Position numbers and translations under genes: made by a program. Positions 16,827 through 26,065 of a DNA stretch of 64,000 nt are shown here, piece by piece. How positions within the stretch are numbered: position 1 is the first letter of the stretch; each line of letters starts with the position of its first letter. The notes under the pieces are model-generated. The model had not been told where the DNA came from, ran no database searches, and saw only the letters and a program-made list of their open reading frames with translations. This DNA is from Thermoproteus uzoniensis 768-20 (GTDB lineage: Archaea; Thermoproteota; Thermoprotei; Thermoproteales; Thermoproteaceae), in NCBI RefSeq assembly GCF_000193375.1, contig NC_015315.1, positions 62,001 to 126,000 on the forward strand. Reading direction: 5' to 3'.

Positions 16827-17735
16827 ATGGCGTCGGTCAAGGTAAAGGTCGATAGAAAGCCCATGGACTTCGCCGTGGCGAGGGCCCCTATCTGGTGCCC
16901 CGGTTGCGGCGACTACGGCATACTGGAGGCCTTGAGGAGGGCGCTGGCCGAGGTGGGGGCGAGGAACGAGGACGTCGTGGTGGTGTCGGGGATAGGGTGC
17001 TCCTCGCAGTTGCCCCACTTCATGAAGACCTACGGCGTCCACGGAATACACGGCCGCATACTGCCCGTGGCCACCGGCATAAAGATATCTAACCCCAAGC
17101 TGACCGTCATAGGCGTTGGCGGGGACGGCGACGGCTACGGCATAGGCCTCAACCATCTGATACACGCCGCGAGGCGCAACGTGGGGGTCGTGTACATAGT
17201 GTCGAACAACCAGGTCTACGGCCTCACCACCGGCCAGATGTCGCCGACCACCCTCAAGGGCGTGAAGACCAAGACGACTCCCTACGGCTCCATAGACTCG
17301 CCGGTCAACCCGCTCGCCCTCGCCCTCTCGGCGGGGGCCACGTTCGTGGCGAGGGGCTTCAGCGGCGATGTGGCCCACCTCGCCCAGATAATCTCGGAGG
17401 CGTTGAGGCATAGAGGCTTCGCCCTGGTCGACGTCTTGAGCCCCTGCGTCACGTTCAACCGCATAAACACCTACGACTGGTTCAGGGCGCGCGTCTACAA
17501 GCTCGAGGCGGTCGGCCACGACCCCGCAGACTTCGAACAAGCCTACAAGAGAGCCCTCGAGTGGCCGACGCTGGATCCCTACGGCAAGATACCCATAGGC
17601 ATCTTCTACAGAAGGGAGGATCTGCCCGCCTACGAGGAGGAAGTGGCGAAGTTGCTGGGAGGCAAGGCGCCCATAGAAGCCCCGCTGGAGCTGTCGAAGG
17701 AGAAGATATCGGAGCTCATGTCGTACTTCGGGTGA
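16827..17735 (+). CDS. korB: 2-oxoacid:ferredoxin oxidoreductase, beta subunit
   Basis: TPP- and iron-sulfur-binding partner of the subunit at 15151. The 302-residue protein has CPGCGDYG (about residues 24-31) and GIGCSSQLPHF for cluster ligation, the TPP motif GDGDGYGIGLNH with NNQVYGLTTGQ, and a later Cys in LSPCVTFNR, the pattern of two-subunit archaeal enzymes with a single [4Fe-4S] cluster. Starts 2 bases after the alpha stop, so one operon. Exact substrate preference cannot be read from sequence. Confidence 0.93.
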   Translation: MASVKVKVDRKPMDFAVARAPIWCPGCGDYGILEALRRALAEVGARNEDVVVVSGIGCSSQLPHFMKTYGVHGIHGRILPVATGIKISNPKLTVIGVGGDGDGYGIGLNHLIHAARRNVGVVYIVSNNQVYGLTTGQMSPTTLKGVKTKTTPYGSIDSPVNPLALALSAGATFVARGFSGDVAHLAQIISEALRHRGFALVDVLSPCVTFNRINTYDWFRARVYKLEAVGHDPADFEQAYKRALEWPTLDPYGKIPIGIFYRREDLPAYEEEVAKLLGGKAPIEAPLELSKEKISELMSYFG

Positions 17736-17794
17736 GGATGCGCCTAACGTAGCAGAACGACAACGACTTACTACAAGCCTAAACCCGGCAGTCT

Positions 17795-18580
17795 CTAATA
17801 CATGTAGACCAGGACTCCTTTCTCCTTCGCGTAGGCCTCCACCTCTTTTCCTAGCTGTGTGCCGGCGAGGACCGGCACCGTGGGCTTTCCCAGCCTAGAC
17901 GCCACCACCTCGGCCTTCGCTAGGAGTGCCCCTACGTCTTCAATTTTCGGCCTCACCTTGACCTCCACGACGAAAATCTTCTTGTCAGTCTCCACGAGGA
18001 GATCCACATCAACCCCGTCAAAATCAGCATTCCTAACACGCCTAACAACAAACTCCCCAGCCGCCCTTATATCCGCCGAGAGATCCTCCCAGACATATCT
18101 GCTAAAGACGGCCTCAGTCAACGCGCCTAGGTTCTCCTCAAGCCGAGAAAACCTCCTATTGACCTCATCCTTAAATGCGAAATATTCGTCGAGAAAACGT
18201 CTCCAAGTCTCGAACCACTGCTCCCACATCTTGCGATTCTCCTCCCACCTCCTCTCGTTTTCTTGCCAACGGCGTTCGTTTTCCTCAAGGAACTTCTTCC
18301 AAGTCTCGAACCACTCGCGCCAACGCCTCTCGTTCTCTTCCCAGCGTTTTTCGTTCTCCCGCCACCTACGCTCATTCTCTTCCCAACGCTTGTTGCTCTC
18401 TTCCCACCTCTTCTCGTTCTCTCTCCATCGTTCTTCTTCTGCCTTTACAAAGGTCGTGAAGTCTTCCCGGAGGCGTCTGAGCTCCTTCAGAATCTCGTCA
18501 AGGCCTAAAAGGCCGGCCACAGCTAGGCGAAACTCCTCATCCTCACGCAAAAGACGAAGAAACTCCTCCTTAAGGCCCAC
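17795..18580 (-). CDS. Trp-heptad coiled-coil protein with PD-(D/E)XK nuclease-like domain
   Basis: A 261-residue protein in three parts. The N-terminal block (EDEEFRLAVAGLLGL) is shared with the gene at 47567. A long coiled coil follows, made of seven-residue repeats of the form ENERRW(R/Q/E) (about residues 45-150), interrupted twice by WFETWKKFL-type segments. A C-terminal domain has DGVDVDLLVE and FVVEVKVRP, the DxD...ExK core of PD-(D/E)XK nucleases. This C-terminal domain is clearly homologous to the protein at 52094. GTG 18580 is chosen over the upstream frame because it aligns with the 47567 start and follows a TTTATATTT box by 22-25 bases. Role unknown; DUF3782-like families resemble it. 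Confidence 0.8.
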   Translation of the reverse strand: MGLKEEFLRLLREDEEFRLAVAGLLGLDEILKELRRLREDFTTFVKAEEERWRENEKRWEESNKRWEENERRWRENEKRWEENERRWREWFETWKKFLEENERRWQENERRWEENRKMWEQWFETWRRFLDEYFAFKDEVNRRFSRLEENLGALTEAVFSRYVWEDLSADIRAAGEFVVRRVRNADFDGVDVDLLVETDKKIFVVEVKVRPKIEDVGALLAKAEVVASRLGKPTVPVLAGTQLGKEVEAYAKEKGVLVYMY

Positions 18581-18675
18581 GTAGTGTTTATCTCCTAAAT
18601 ATAAACTTCTGAGGTTACACAGGCCCGCCTCCGCGCCGGTCCGGAAACGTTTTAACCCCACCGGGAGGCCGTGCT

Positions 18676-21039
18676 GTGCTGAAAGAGGTCCTGGCGGAGG
18701 AGTTGGCGAAGGCCCGGAGGGCCCGCCACCGGAGGCTCGTGGCCGTGGTCGGGGTGGACGACCGGAAAGTCGCCGAGGCGGTGGCGGATGCCTTGAGGGC
18801 GTTCGAGTCGGCCGCAGGCGGCGGGGAGGGGCTCTACATGTTCCAGCCGGAGTACGCAGACGCCAACAGGAGGCAGAACTACGTCAGGGATCTCCTCGAG
18901 GGATCCTCGTTGGAGGTCGAGTTCAGGCCGTATAAGGACACGCCGAAGTTGCTCGGCAAGACTTACGACTTCGCCGTCCTTGATCTGATCAACGACTTGA
19001 AGCCCAACGACGTGGGGAGGCTGGGCGGCGTCGTGGCCGGCGGGGGGCTCTACGTCCTCGCGGTGCCGCCGCTAGACGTCTGGAAGTCCTACATAACCAA
19101 GTTCCAGGCCACGTTGTTGGTGCCGCAGTACAAGCCCGACGACGTGAGGCATAGGATGAAGGAGCGGTTCTGGCGGAAGCTGTTGGAGCACGACGGCATA
19201 GTCGTGTACGACGCGGAGAGGGGGGAGGTGCTCAAGAGGCCCTCCTCGGAGCCTCCAGAGTGGGTCAGGCCGGAGGTCAAGGTGCCGGAGAAGGCGGTTA
19301 TCCCCGTCAAGATCTACCAGCTCGCCGCCACGCAAGACCAGGTGGAGGTCCTCAAAATGATGGAGGAGCTCTACGAGAAGCCCAAGCGGAAGCAAGTCTT
19401 AGTAGTGATAGCCGACAGAGGCAGAGGGAAGAGCGCGGCGTTGGGGCTGGGCCTGGCGGGGCTCGGGCATAGGCTGAGGAAGGCCAAGTCGCAGGTACAG
19501 CTGGTGGTCAGCGCGATGGAGTATCCCAACATGGAGACGCTCGCCGAATTTCTCCTGAAAGGCCTCAAGGCGTTGGGCTACAAGCCCGGCGTGGAGAAGG
19601 AGGGCGGAGAGATCCGCTCCGTCAAGGCGAAGGGCATATTCGTGGACTTCATAACGCCGTACCAGTTGCTCAAGCGGGAGAGGGCCGACATAGTGGCGGT
19701 GGACGAGGCCGCCGCCGTGCCTCTCCCCATACTCTACGCCGCCCACAAGAAGTTCGACCGCACTATCTTCGCGACCACTATCCACGGCTATGAGGGCGCC
19801 GGGAGGGGCTTCTCCATAAGGTTCCTCGAGAGCCTCAAGAAGGACCCCGACACGGACGTGAGGATATACGAGATGGAGGAGCCCATACGCTACGGCAGAG
19901 GCGACCCCGTAGAGAGGTGGCTGTTCGACGCCTTCCTGCTCGACGCCGAGCCCGACGATCTGGGCGACGAGGACTACGAGCTCATAAGGGAGAAGAGGCT
20001 ACGCTACCTGGGCGAGGAGGAGATAGTCTCGGACGAGGAGAGGCTGCGCAGGTTCTTCGGCATATACGTCCAGGCCCACTACAGGAACGAGCCCGACGAT
20101 TTGGGGATGCTCCTCGACGCGCCGCACCACACCGCGCGGGCCGTCGCCCTGGAGAACGGGAAGATAGTGGTGTCTCTGGAGCTGGCGGAGGAGGGGGGCC
20201 TCGGCGACGACTTCATAGACGACGCGCTGAGGGGCCTCAAGTTGCCGGGGAACATACTGCCAGACCGCTTCCTGAAATACTGGCGGTTGCCCGACTTCGC
20301 GAGGCTGAGGGGATGGAGGATAGTGAGGATAGCGACGCACCCGGCGGCGCAGGACATGGGGCTCGGCACGGAGGCCCTTAAGATGGTCGAGGAGGAGGCG
20401 AGGAGGAGGGGCTACGACTGGGTGGGCGTCGGCTTCGGCGTCTACGGCAAGCTCCTCAAGTTCTGGATAAGGAACGGCTACGTGCCCATACACATATCGC
20501 CGGAGCGCAACCCCGTATCGGGCGAGTACAGCGTCCTCCTCATAAAGCCCCTCAACGAGAAGGCCGCCGAGTATGTGAGGTACGCCAACGTGGAGTTCAG
20601 ACGGCGCCTTCTCCACTCGCTGATGGGCCCCTACAGCGACCTAGACCCCGCCGAGGCGAGAATGCTCTTGGAGGACTGGGGCTGGGACATAGAGCCCAAG
20701 CCCAAGCTGTCCCGCAACCAGATAGACAGGCTGGTGGCCTACGCGGTGGGCCCCATGACCTTCGAGAACGTCTCCGACGCGTTGTACTTCCTCGCGGCGC
20801 AGTACTTCTACTCCTCCAAGGCCAAGAGGCCCTCCCTCGACGAGGCCCTAGAGCTGGCCCTAGTCTCGAAAGTGCTCCAGGCGAGGCCGTGGAAGGAGGC
20901 CGCCGAGAGCGTCAAAATAAGGAGAGGCACCCTCATGCTCATGTTGAGAGAGATAGTCAAGATACTGCTCTTCTACTACTACGGCGGCGAGTTCGAGGTG
21001 CCGCTTTTCGTAGTCGGCGTGGTGAGGGGCGAGGACTGA
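18676..21039 (+). CDS. tmcA: tRNA/RNA cytidine acetyltransferase TmcA (Nat10/Kre33 family)
   Basis: Makes N4-acetylcytidine in RNA using acetyl-CoA and ATP. The 787-residue protein contains an N-terminal domain, a helicase-like domain with Walker A ADRGRGKSAALG near residue 245 and the Walker B region VAVDEAAAVPLP near residue 340, and a GNAT domain with RIATHPAAQDMGLGTEAL near residue 551, followed by a C-terminal RNA-binding region. In Thermococcus this enzyme modifies tRNA, rRNA and mRNA at high temperature. The GTG at 18676 follows GTTTTAAC by about 24 bases. Confidence 0.95.
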   Translation: MLKEVLAEELAKARRARHRRLVAVVGVDDRKVAEAVADALRAFESAAGGGEGLYMFQPEYADANRRQNYVRDLLEGSSLEVEFRPYKDTPKLLGKTYDFAVLDLINDLKPNDVGRLGGVVAGGGLYVLAVPPLDVWKSYITKFQATLLVPQYKPDDVRHRMKERFWRKLLEHDGIVVYDAERGEVLKRPSSEPPEWVRPEVKVPEKAVIPVKIYQLAATQDQVEVLKMMEELYEKPKRKQVLVVIADRGRGKSAALGLGLAGLGHRLRKAKSQVQLVVSAMEYPNMETLAEFLLKGLKALGYKPGVEKEGGEIRSVKAKGIFVDFITPYQLLKRERADIVAVDEAAAVPLPILYAAHKKFDRTIFATTIHGYEGAGRGFSIRFLESLKKDPDTDVRIYEMEEPIRYGRGDPVERWLFDAFLLDAEPDDLGDEDYELIREKRLRYLGEEEIVSDEERLRRFFGIYVQAHYRNEPDDLGMLLDAPHHTARAVALENGKIVVSLELAEEGGLGDDFIDDALRGLKLPGNILPDRFLKYWRLPDFARLRGWRIVRIATHPAAQDMGLGTEALKMVEEEARRRGYDWVGVGFGVYGKLLKFWIRNGYVPIHISPERNPVSGEYSVLLIKPLNEKAAEYVRYANVEFRRRLLHSLMGPYSDLDPAEARMLLEDWGWDIEPKPKLSRNQIDRLVAYAVGPMTFENVSDALYFLAAQYFYSSKAKRPSLDEALELALVSKVLQARPWKEAAESVKIRRGTLMLMLREIVKILLFYYYGGEFEVPLFVVGVVRGED

Positions 21040-21165
21040 CGGCCGCGGCGTCGGCCTCTCGAGGATGCACATTGCGCCGTTAGGTCGTCCTCGGCCCACA
21101 ATGCCTCGGCGTCGAGATAGCTGAATGGTTTAAAGCTTAAATACATATGTAAAAAGTGGCGCCGT

Positions 21166-22482
21166 ATGGAATCCAGCTATGAGACTCGCCGCGTCTTGCG
21201 GCGAGAGATAGGCCTCCTCGACCTCGTCTTTTTGAGCTTCGGCGGACAGTCGCCCTTCCTCAGCATACTGTCCTACGGCGTCTTGGTGTTCACATCGGTG
21301 GGGGCTATCGCCCCTGTGGCTATACTGCTCGGGACCTTAATGGTGTTGGTCAACGGGCTGGTGGTCTACAGGCTGTCCACCAGATTCACACAGGCGGGCG
21401 GCTACTACACATATGCGTACTACTCCCTCACCAAGAGGCTTGGCTTCGAAACCGGCTGGCTCTACACGATATACGCCGTGCTCTACGGCGCGGCCTACGT
21501 GATCGCCGCCGCTTCCGTCCTCGTCAACGTTGTGGGGCTACCTCCGCTGTTGGTCCTCACATCGATCTTCGCTGTGTCTTCGATATTTCTAATCCTCGGC
21601 ATAAAGCCCACCGCGCGCTACGCCATGGTGGCCAGCATGGTCGAGGCGGCCGCCATGGCCGCAGTCGCCTTCCTCTTCCTCTCGTCGACCGGCTGGCGGT
21701 TTTACAACCCCCTCGCGACCGCCGTCGCCCCGAGCTCTCTGGCCGCCGCGGCGATACTCGGCGCCGGCATCCCGACCGGCTACGGCTCCATAACTCCCGT
21801 GTCGGGCGAGGTCAAAAACCCGAGGCGCAACGTGCCTCTGGCCATAGTCGCCGTTATATTAATGGGAGGGGGCCTCGCCGCCCTCGACGTGTACGCAATA
21901 GCCGACCACTTCATCTACTTGGGCGGGGCCGGCGGCTCGGTGCTGGACCTCATAGCGCTTAGGTTCGGGCTACTGACCCTCTCGTTCGTGTTGTTCGCCG
22001 CCGTAAACGACGGCGTCCTCGCCACACTGGCCTTCATGATAGCCGCCTCCAGGACGCTGTACGCCATGTCCTTCCACGGCCTCATACCGAGAAAGCTCAG
22101 CGAGGTCAAAGGGCGGTCTGGGCCTCTATACGCGTCGCTGGTGACAATAGCGCTGTACGCACTGACGCTCTACTCCTCGTACATCTCCCTAGGCCTATCG
22201 GCCGCCTTCGCCGCGCTGGCCCTAATATCCATGTTGGCCAACTCGATCGTCCACGTCTCCGCCAACTTCTCCTTGCTCAGGATAGCGCTCAAGAGAATCC
22301 GCAAGAGGGCGCCCGAGCTGGCCCTCTCGGTGGCCGCCACTGCGTTGACCACGTACCTCCTTCTGCAGAGCATAGGCGGCATACCGCTCCCGATCGTGAC
22401 GGGCTTCATGGCCCTTCTCGTGCTCGGCTTCCTGCTAGCGGAAATAAGGGAGATGATCGTCGGCGAGGAGGAAGAGGAATAA
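21166..22482 (+). CDS. APC-family amino acid permease
   Basis: A 438-residue permease of the amino acid-polyamine-organocation superfamily with about twelve transmembrane helices. The family start is seen as LRREIGLLDLVFLSFGGQSP, the glycine-rich TM1 that binds the amino-acid backbone, and GYGSITPVSGEVKNPRRNVP is the conserved segment after TM6. The C-terminus is acidic (GEEEEE). Substrate unknown. ATG 21166 follows GCTTAAATAC by 25 bases. The AT-rich 3' end provides the promoter of the next small gene. Confidence 0.92.
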   Translation: MESSYETRRVLRREIGLLDLVFLSFGGQSPFLSILSYGVLVFTSVGAIAPVAILLGTLMVLVNGLVVYRLSTRFTQAGGYYTYAYYSLTKRLGFETGWLYTIYAVLYGAAYVIAAASVLVNVVGLPPLLVLTSIFAVSSIFLILGIKPTARYAMVASMVEAAAMAAVAFLFLSSTGWRFYNPLATAVAPSSLAAAAILGAGIPTGYGSITPVSGEVKNPRRNVPLAIVAVILMGGGLAALDVYAIADHFIYLGGAGGSVLDLIALRFGLLTLSFVLFAAVNDGVLATLAFMIAASRTLYAMSFHGLIPRKLSEVKGRSGPLYASLVTIALYALTLYSSYISLGLSAAFAALALISMLANSIVHVSANFSLLRIALKRIRKRAPELALSVAATALTTYLLLQSIGGIPLPIVTGFMALLVLGFLLAEIREMIVGEEEEE

Positions 22483-22509
22483 ATATTAAGCCAGCCAGAA
22501 GCCGCACAT

Positions 22510-22665
22510 GTGCGTCCGCATCCCGACAATCTATACAAACGCCTCCAGAGGGCCGAGGCCGGCTACGACGACGTTGAGAAATACGTCGTCGAGCTTTTGA
22601 GGCAACTTCTGCCGGACGAGGAGGGGCAGATAACGGAGAAGCTACGGCGGTGGGGGTACGCATGA
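22510..22665 (+). CDS. Small protein (51 residues) overlapping a flavoprotein gene
   Basis: A short frame from GTG 22510 that ends TGA at 22663-22665, overlapping the ATG of the flavoprotein gene as ATGA. The product is charged and helical, with the segment YDDVEKYVVELLRQLLPDEE and the end KLRRWGYA. A TAAATATTAA box lies 26 bases before the GTG, so it appears to be the first gene of the operon. No family recognised; a regulatory or accessory subunit of the dehydrogenase is a reasonable guess only. Confidence 0.65.
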   Translation: MRPHPDNLYKRLQRAEAGYDDVEKYVVELLRQLLPDEEGQITEKLRRWGYA

Positions 22666-23759
22666 GGGCGCTGGTAGTGGGGGGAGGCGTTGTCGGGCTC
22701 TTCGCCGCGTACTATCTGAGGAGGGAGGGCGCCGACGTCGTCTTGGTCGACGGCTCCGAGCCCGGGGAGGCCTCTAGGGCCGCCGCCGGCATATTGGAGT
22801 TCACCCGCTTCAAGATAAACAGGATAAACGTCGTCGGCTATCCCGCCGCCTACCTCTCCATGTTGGCCAAAGGCGCGGCCCGCATACGCCACATCGACGT
22901 CAAGTGGATTCTGGCCTACGTCAAGGCCTACGGGAGGGATCCGGGCGAAGACGTCTGGGAGGCCGTGAGGGAGATGGGGAGGTTCTCGTGGGCCGAATAC
23001 AGGAGGCTGGCCGAGGAGAAGAACGACTTCGACTACGCCGAGGAGCCTCTGTACGAGCTAGTCGCCGACCTCGACGCCGAGGTCGAGGAGCTGAGGCGAG
23101 ATCCGCTGAGGCCTAGGTTCGAGGTGGCCGAGTTCGAGGGGAGGCAGGCTGTCGCGTATCTGGAGGCGGCCAAGCTCTCCACCGATCTGGCCGCCAGGAG
23201 GCTCCTCGCCGAGGCCTCGCCCGGGCGCGTGGCCGCATACGCCGAGGCTGTGGGCGACGGCTACGTCGTGGCCGGCGGGAAGAGGGTCGAGGCGGACGTC
23301 GTGGTCGTGGCGGCCGGGTGGAGGACGTCGAGGCTTCTCGGACTGCCCGTGGCGCCCTTCAAGGGCTACGGCTTCCGCGTCAAGGCGTCGAGGAGGCCTA
23401 AGGCCATGTTCATAGACCTCGCAGACACCGGCGTGGCGGTCGTCCCCCTGAGCGGGTGGGTTAAGGCCACCGGGCGCTTCGACTTAGACTCGACGGAAGA
23501 CCACTCGCCGGCGGAGAAGGTGTTGGCGGGCGCCCGGAAGCTGTTGGGCGAGGTAGAGGTCCTCGACATGGCGGTCGGCTACCGGCCCTGCACGCCCGAC
23601 GGGCTCCCCATACTGGAGAAGATAGGCGAGAGGCTCGTCGTCGCCGCGGGGGCTTGTAGGCTGGGCTGGACCTTCGGGCCGGCTCTAGGCAGGACGGCCG
23701 CCGACCTGGCGTTGGGCCGTATCAAGTCGACGAAGTTCCCGTCGTCTAGGTTCAAATAA
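22662..23759 (+). CDS. FAD-dependent amine/imino acid oxidoreductase (DAO family)
   Basis: A 365-residue D-amino-acid-oxidase-fold flavoprotein with the FAD motif VVGGGVVGLFAAYYLRREGA at the N-terminus and the C-terminal FAD contact GYRPCTPDGLPILE followed by GACRLGWTFGP. Relatives in Thermoproteales include dye-linked L-proline dehydrogenase, glycine oxidase and related enzymes; I cannot choose among them. ATG 22662 is preferred over the in-frame GTG at 22650 because it overlaps the stop of the small upstream gene by 4 bases and gives the motif at its usual distance from the start. Confidence 0.88.
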   Translation: MRALVVGGGVVGLFAAYYLRREGADVVLVDGSEPGEASRAAAGILEFTRFKINRINVVGYPAAYLSMLAKGAARIRHIDVKWILAYVKAYGRDPGEDVWEAVREMGRFSWAEYRRLAEEKNDFDYAEEPLYELVADLDAEVEELRRDPLRPRFEVAEFEGRQAVAYLEAAKLSTDLAARRLLAEASPGRVAAYAEAVGDGYVVAGGKRVEADVVVVAAGWRTSRLLGLPVAPFKGYGFRVKASRRPKAMFIDLADTGVAVVPLSGWVKATGRFDLDSTEDHSPAEKVLAGARKLLGEVEVLDMAVGYRPCTPDGLPILEKIGERLVVAAGACRLGWTFGPALGRTAADLALGRIKSTKFPSSRFK

Positions 23760-23787
23760 TTTTTATCGGGGAGGCGGGTTCTAGCCG

Positions 23788-25548
23788 GTGGAGCGCTTCT
23801 TCCCCTACGACGACTTTAGGCCCTTCCAGAGGGAGCTCGCAGTTGCAATACTCGACGGATTCAGATCCGGCAGAGTCGTCTTGGCCAACGCGCCGACTGG
23901 GCTAGGCAAGACTGCCGCCGCGCTCGCCGCCGCGTTGACGTATGCGGAGGAGGCCGGGGCCAAGGTCCTCTACCTCGTGAGGACCAAGAACGAGATGTTG
24001 CAGCCGCTGAAGGAGCTCGCGAGGCTGAGGGCCCGCGGCGTCGAGGTGAGGTACGCCTTCCTCAGGAACAAGCAAGACATGTGTTGCTACAAGGAGTTGA
24101 GAGGCCTCCCATACGCCGAGTTCCTCGCCGAGTGCCGCTACTTGAGGGGTCTGGGAAAATGCAAGTACTACCCCCCGAAGCCATTCGAGCCGGAGACGCC
24201 GCTGGCGCCTCGGTCCTTCGTCAAGGCCGCATGCGAGGCGGGGACCTGCGCCTACGAGTCGGCCAAGGCCCTGGCGCTTTGGGCGGACGTAGTCGTCGCC
24301 ACGTATTTCTACGCCTTCAGCCCCAGGGCGGAGCAGTGGGTCGACCTCGGCCGGACAGTCCTCGTAGTCGACGAGGCGCACTCCCTCCCCGACGCCGTTG
24401 CGTCGATAAACTCGGTCTCGATCACCGAGGCCGAGGTGAGGAGGGCTAGGGCAGACGCCGAGAAATACGGCGAACAGGAAGCGGCTGCGTCGTTGTACAA
24501 GGCCCAGAGAGGGCTCAAGGAGCTGAGGCCGGGCCCCGTGTCGGTGGGGGACGCCCTCTCCCTCTTCGACGAGCCTGGGCAGATAGAGAGAGCCGCACTT
24601 GAGGTCGTCAGGCGGAAGGCCGACGAGGGGTCGACGCCCTACTCGCCACTAGTCGCCGTGGCCGAGTTCCTCAAGGCCTTGAGGGAGGGAGGGCGGTATC
24701 TAGTGCTGGCCGAGGAGTCGGAGGAGGGGGTACGGCTCAAGGCGGTCCCCTACGACGTGTCGCGGACCATATCAGCCGTGTTGGGGTCGGCCAAGGCCGC
24801 CGCGCTCATGAGCGGCTCCCTCCCAGTGGACCTCTTCATTAAGGCCGTGCCCCTCCAACGGAGCCCGAGCGTCTTCGACGTGCCTTTCGACAAGTACATA
24901 GGCCCCGGCAACTATCTCGCCGTCGTCGATAGGTCCGTTACGTCCAAGTACAGCGCGAGGGGCGAGGAGATGTACAAGGCGATGGCCAGAAGAATAGCGG
25001 CGGCCGTCTCGGCCTCGCCCAAGGGCGTCCTGGCGGTGTTCCCCAGCTACGACCTGCTCAAGGCCGTCAGGAAATACCTATCCTTCAACATACCGCTCTA
25101 CGTGGAGGCCAGGGACACCGACCTCGAGGAGATCGAGCTGGGCTCCAAATTCGCCGTCTTCGCCGTGGCGGGAGGGAAGCTGGCCGAGGGCGTAGAGTAC
25201 GTTAGGGACGGGGCCAACCTCCTATCGACGGTGGTCATCGCCGGCGTGCCGTACCCGGAGCGCGACTACTACCTCGACAAGAGGGTGGAGGACCTCTCGC
25301 CGGGCCTGGGCCCCGAGGCCGCGTGGAACGCCGTATACCTATACAGTGCGGTGGTCAAGGTCAGGCAGGCTGTAGGCAGGCTCTTCAGATCGCCGGGCGA
25401 TAGGGGGGCCCTCGTCTTCCTCGACCACAGATTCCTCGAACCGGACGTCTACGTCCAGCTGAAGGATCTCCTGAGAGGCGCCAAGATAGTCGAGGACGAG
25501 GAGGGGCTGAGGAGGGAGCTGGGGCGGTTCTTCGCTACCTCTTCCTGA
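23788..25548 (+). CDS. xpd: XPD-family iron-sulfur DNA helicase
   Basis: 5'-3' SF2 DNA helicase related to the TFIIH subunit XPD. The 586-residue protein has Walker A APTGLGKTA near residue 35 and DEAH (VVDEAHSLPDA) near residue 195. The cluster cysteines sit in the insert between them at C99/C100, C116, C125 and C149/C154, consistent with a [4Fe-4S] cluster. Motif VI appears as VRQAVGRLFRSPGDRG. Length is typical for archaeal XPD. GTG 23788 lies about 26 bases after an AATTTTTAT box. It overlaps the convergent proline-rich gene by 14 bases. Confidence 0.94.
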   Translation: MERFFPYDDFRPFQRELAVAILDGFRSGRVVLANAPTGLGKTAAALAAALTYAEEAGAKVLYLVRTKNEMLQPLKELARLRARGVEVRYAFLRNKQDMCCYKELRGLPYAEFLAECRYLRGLGKCKYYPPKPFEPETPLAPRSFVKAACEAGTCAYESAKALALWADVVVATYFYAFSPRAEQWVDLGRTVLVVDEAHSLPDAVASINSVSITEAEVRRARADAEKYGEQEAAASLYKAQRGLKELRPGPVSVGDALSLFDEPGQIERAALEVVRRKADEGSTPYSPLVAVAEFLKALREGGRYLVLAEESEEGVRLKAVPYDVSRTISAVLGSAKAAALMSGSLPVDLFIKAVPLQRSPSVFDVPFDKYIGPGNYLAVVDRSVTSKYSARGEEMYKAMARRIAAAVSASPKGVLAVFPSYDLLKAVRKYLSFNIPLYVEARDTDLEEIELGSKFAVFAVAGGKLAEGVEYVRDGANLLSTVVIAGVPYPERDYYLDKRVEDLSPGLGPEAAWNAVYLYSAVVKVRQAVGRLFRSPGDRGALVFLDHRFLEPDVYVQLKDLLRGAKIVEDEEGLRRELGRFFATSS

Positions 25549-26065
25549 AAAACGCCCTCCATATGGCGAAGAGGGCTATGGCCAACACGACGTCGGTCGC
25601 CGCGAGCGATATGGACAACATCTCGACCGCCCTCCCCACGTCGCCCAGCGAGAAGAGGAACGACACTATGCCCAACACGGCGCCCACCACGCCGACAACG
25701 GCTCCGACGAGGGGTAGCATCTGAGGCGCCGTCGGGCCGCCGGCGGGCTGGGCAGGCCTCCTAGGCGGCGGAGCCGTCTGTTGCTGTTGCGGCTGTTGGG
25801 TAGGCGGCTGGAGGGGCAGAGGCGGAGGCGGGGGAGGCGGGTAGGCCCTCTGCGTCGCCCTGGGCAACGGGTACGGGTAGGGATAGGGGCCCGTGGTCGC
25901 CGGCGGCGGAGGGGGCGGCAGAGGCGGAGGCGGCTGTAGCGGTTGCGGCGGCGGGGGCTGGGCTCCTGGCTGCGGAGGCGGCGGCTGCTGTTGTGGCGCC
26001 GGAGGTCTCTGCAAAGGCGGCCTCCTCAGAGGCTTCTCCTCGCCTCCAGACTCCTCGCTAGACAT
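25535..26065 (-). CDS. Proline/glutamine-rich protein with C-terminal membrane anchor
   Basis: A 176-residue protein. Residues 10-115 are a low-complexity Pro/Gln region with runs of P and repeats such as QPPPPQP and PYPYPYP. Residues 116-176 hold two hydrophobic helices (LVGAVVGVVGAVLGIVSFLF and a second near 150-170), ending RAFFRKR. The layout suggests a disordered domain tethered to the membrane, probably facing the cytoplasm since no signal peptide precedes it (inference). ATG 26065 follows a minus-strand TTTTTATAG box by about 24 bases. Confidence 0.8.
   Translation of the reverse strand: MSSEESGGEEKPLRRPPLQRPPAPQQQPPPPQPGAQPPPPQPLQPPPPLPPPPPPATTGPYPYPYPLPRATQRAYPPPPPPPLPLQPPTQQPQQQQTAPPPRRPAQPAGGPTAPQMLPLVGAVVGVVGAVLGIVSFLFSLGDVGRAVEMLSISLAATDVVLAIALFAIWRAFFRKR

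Noticed and set aside
18180-18440. Regular about 21-base repeats resembling a repeat array
   Set aside because: They are in frame, encode the ENERRW heptads, and vary in sequence. There are no fixed spacers, so it is not CRISPR.
25740-26030. G/C-rich tandem repeats (CGGCGG-type)
   Set aside because: They are explained by Pro and Gln codons of the minus-strand gene at 25535; no need for a separate repeat element.
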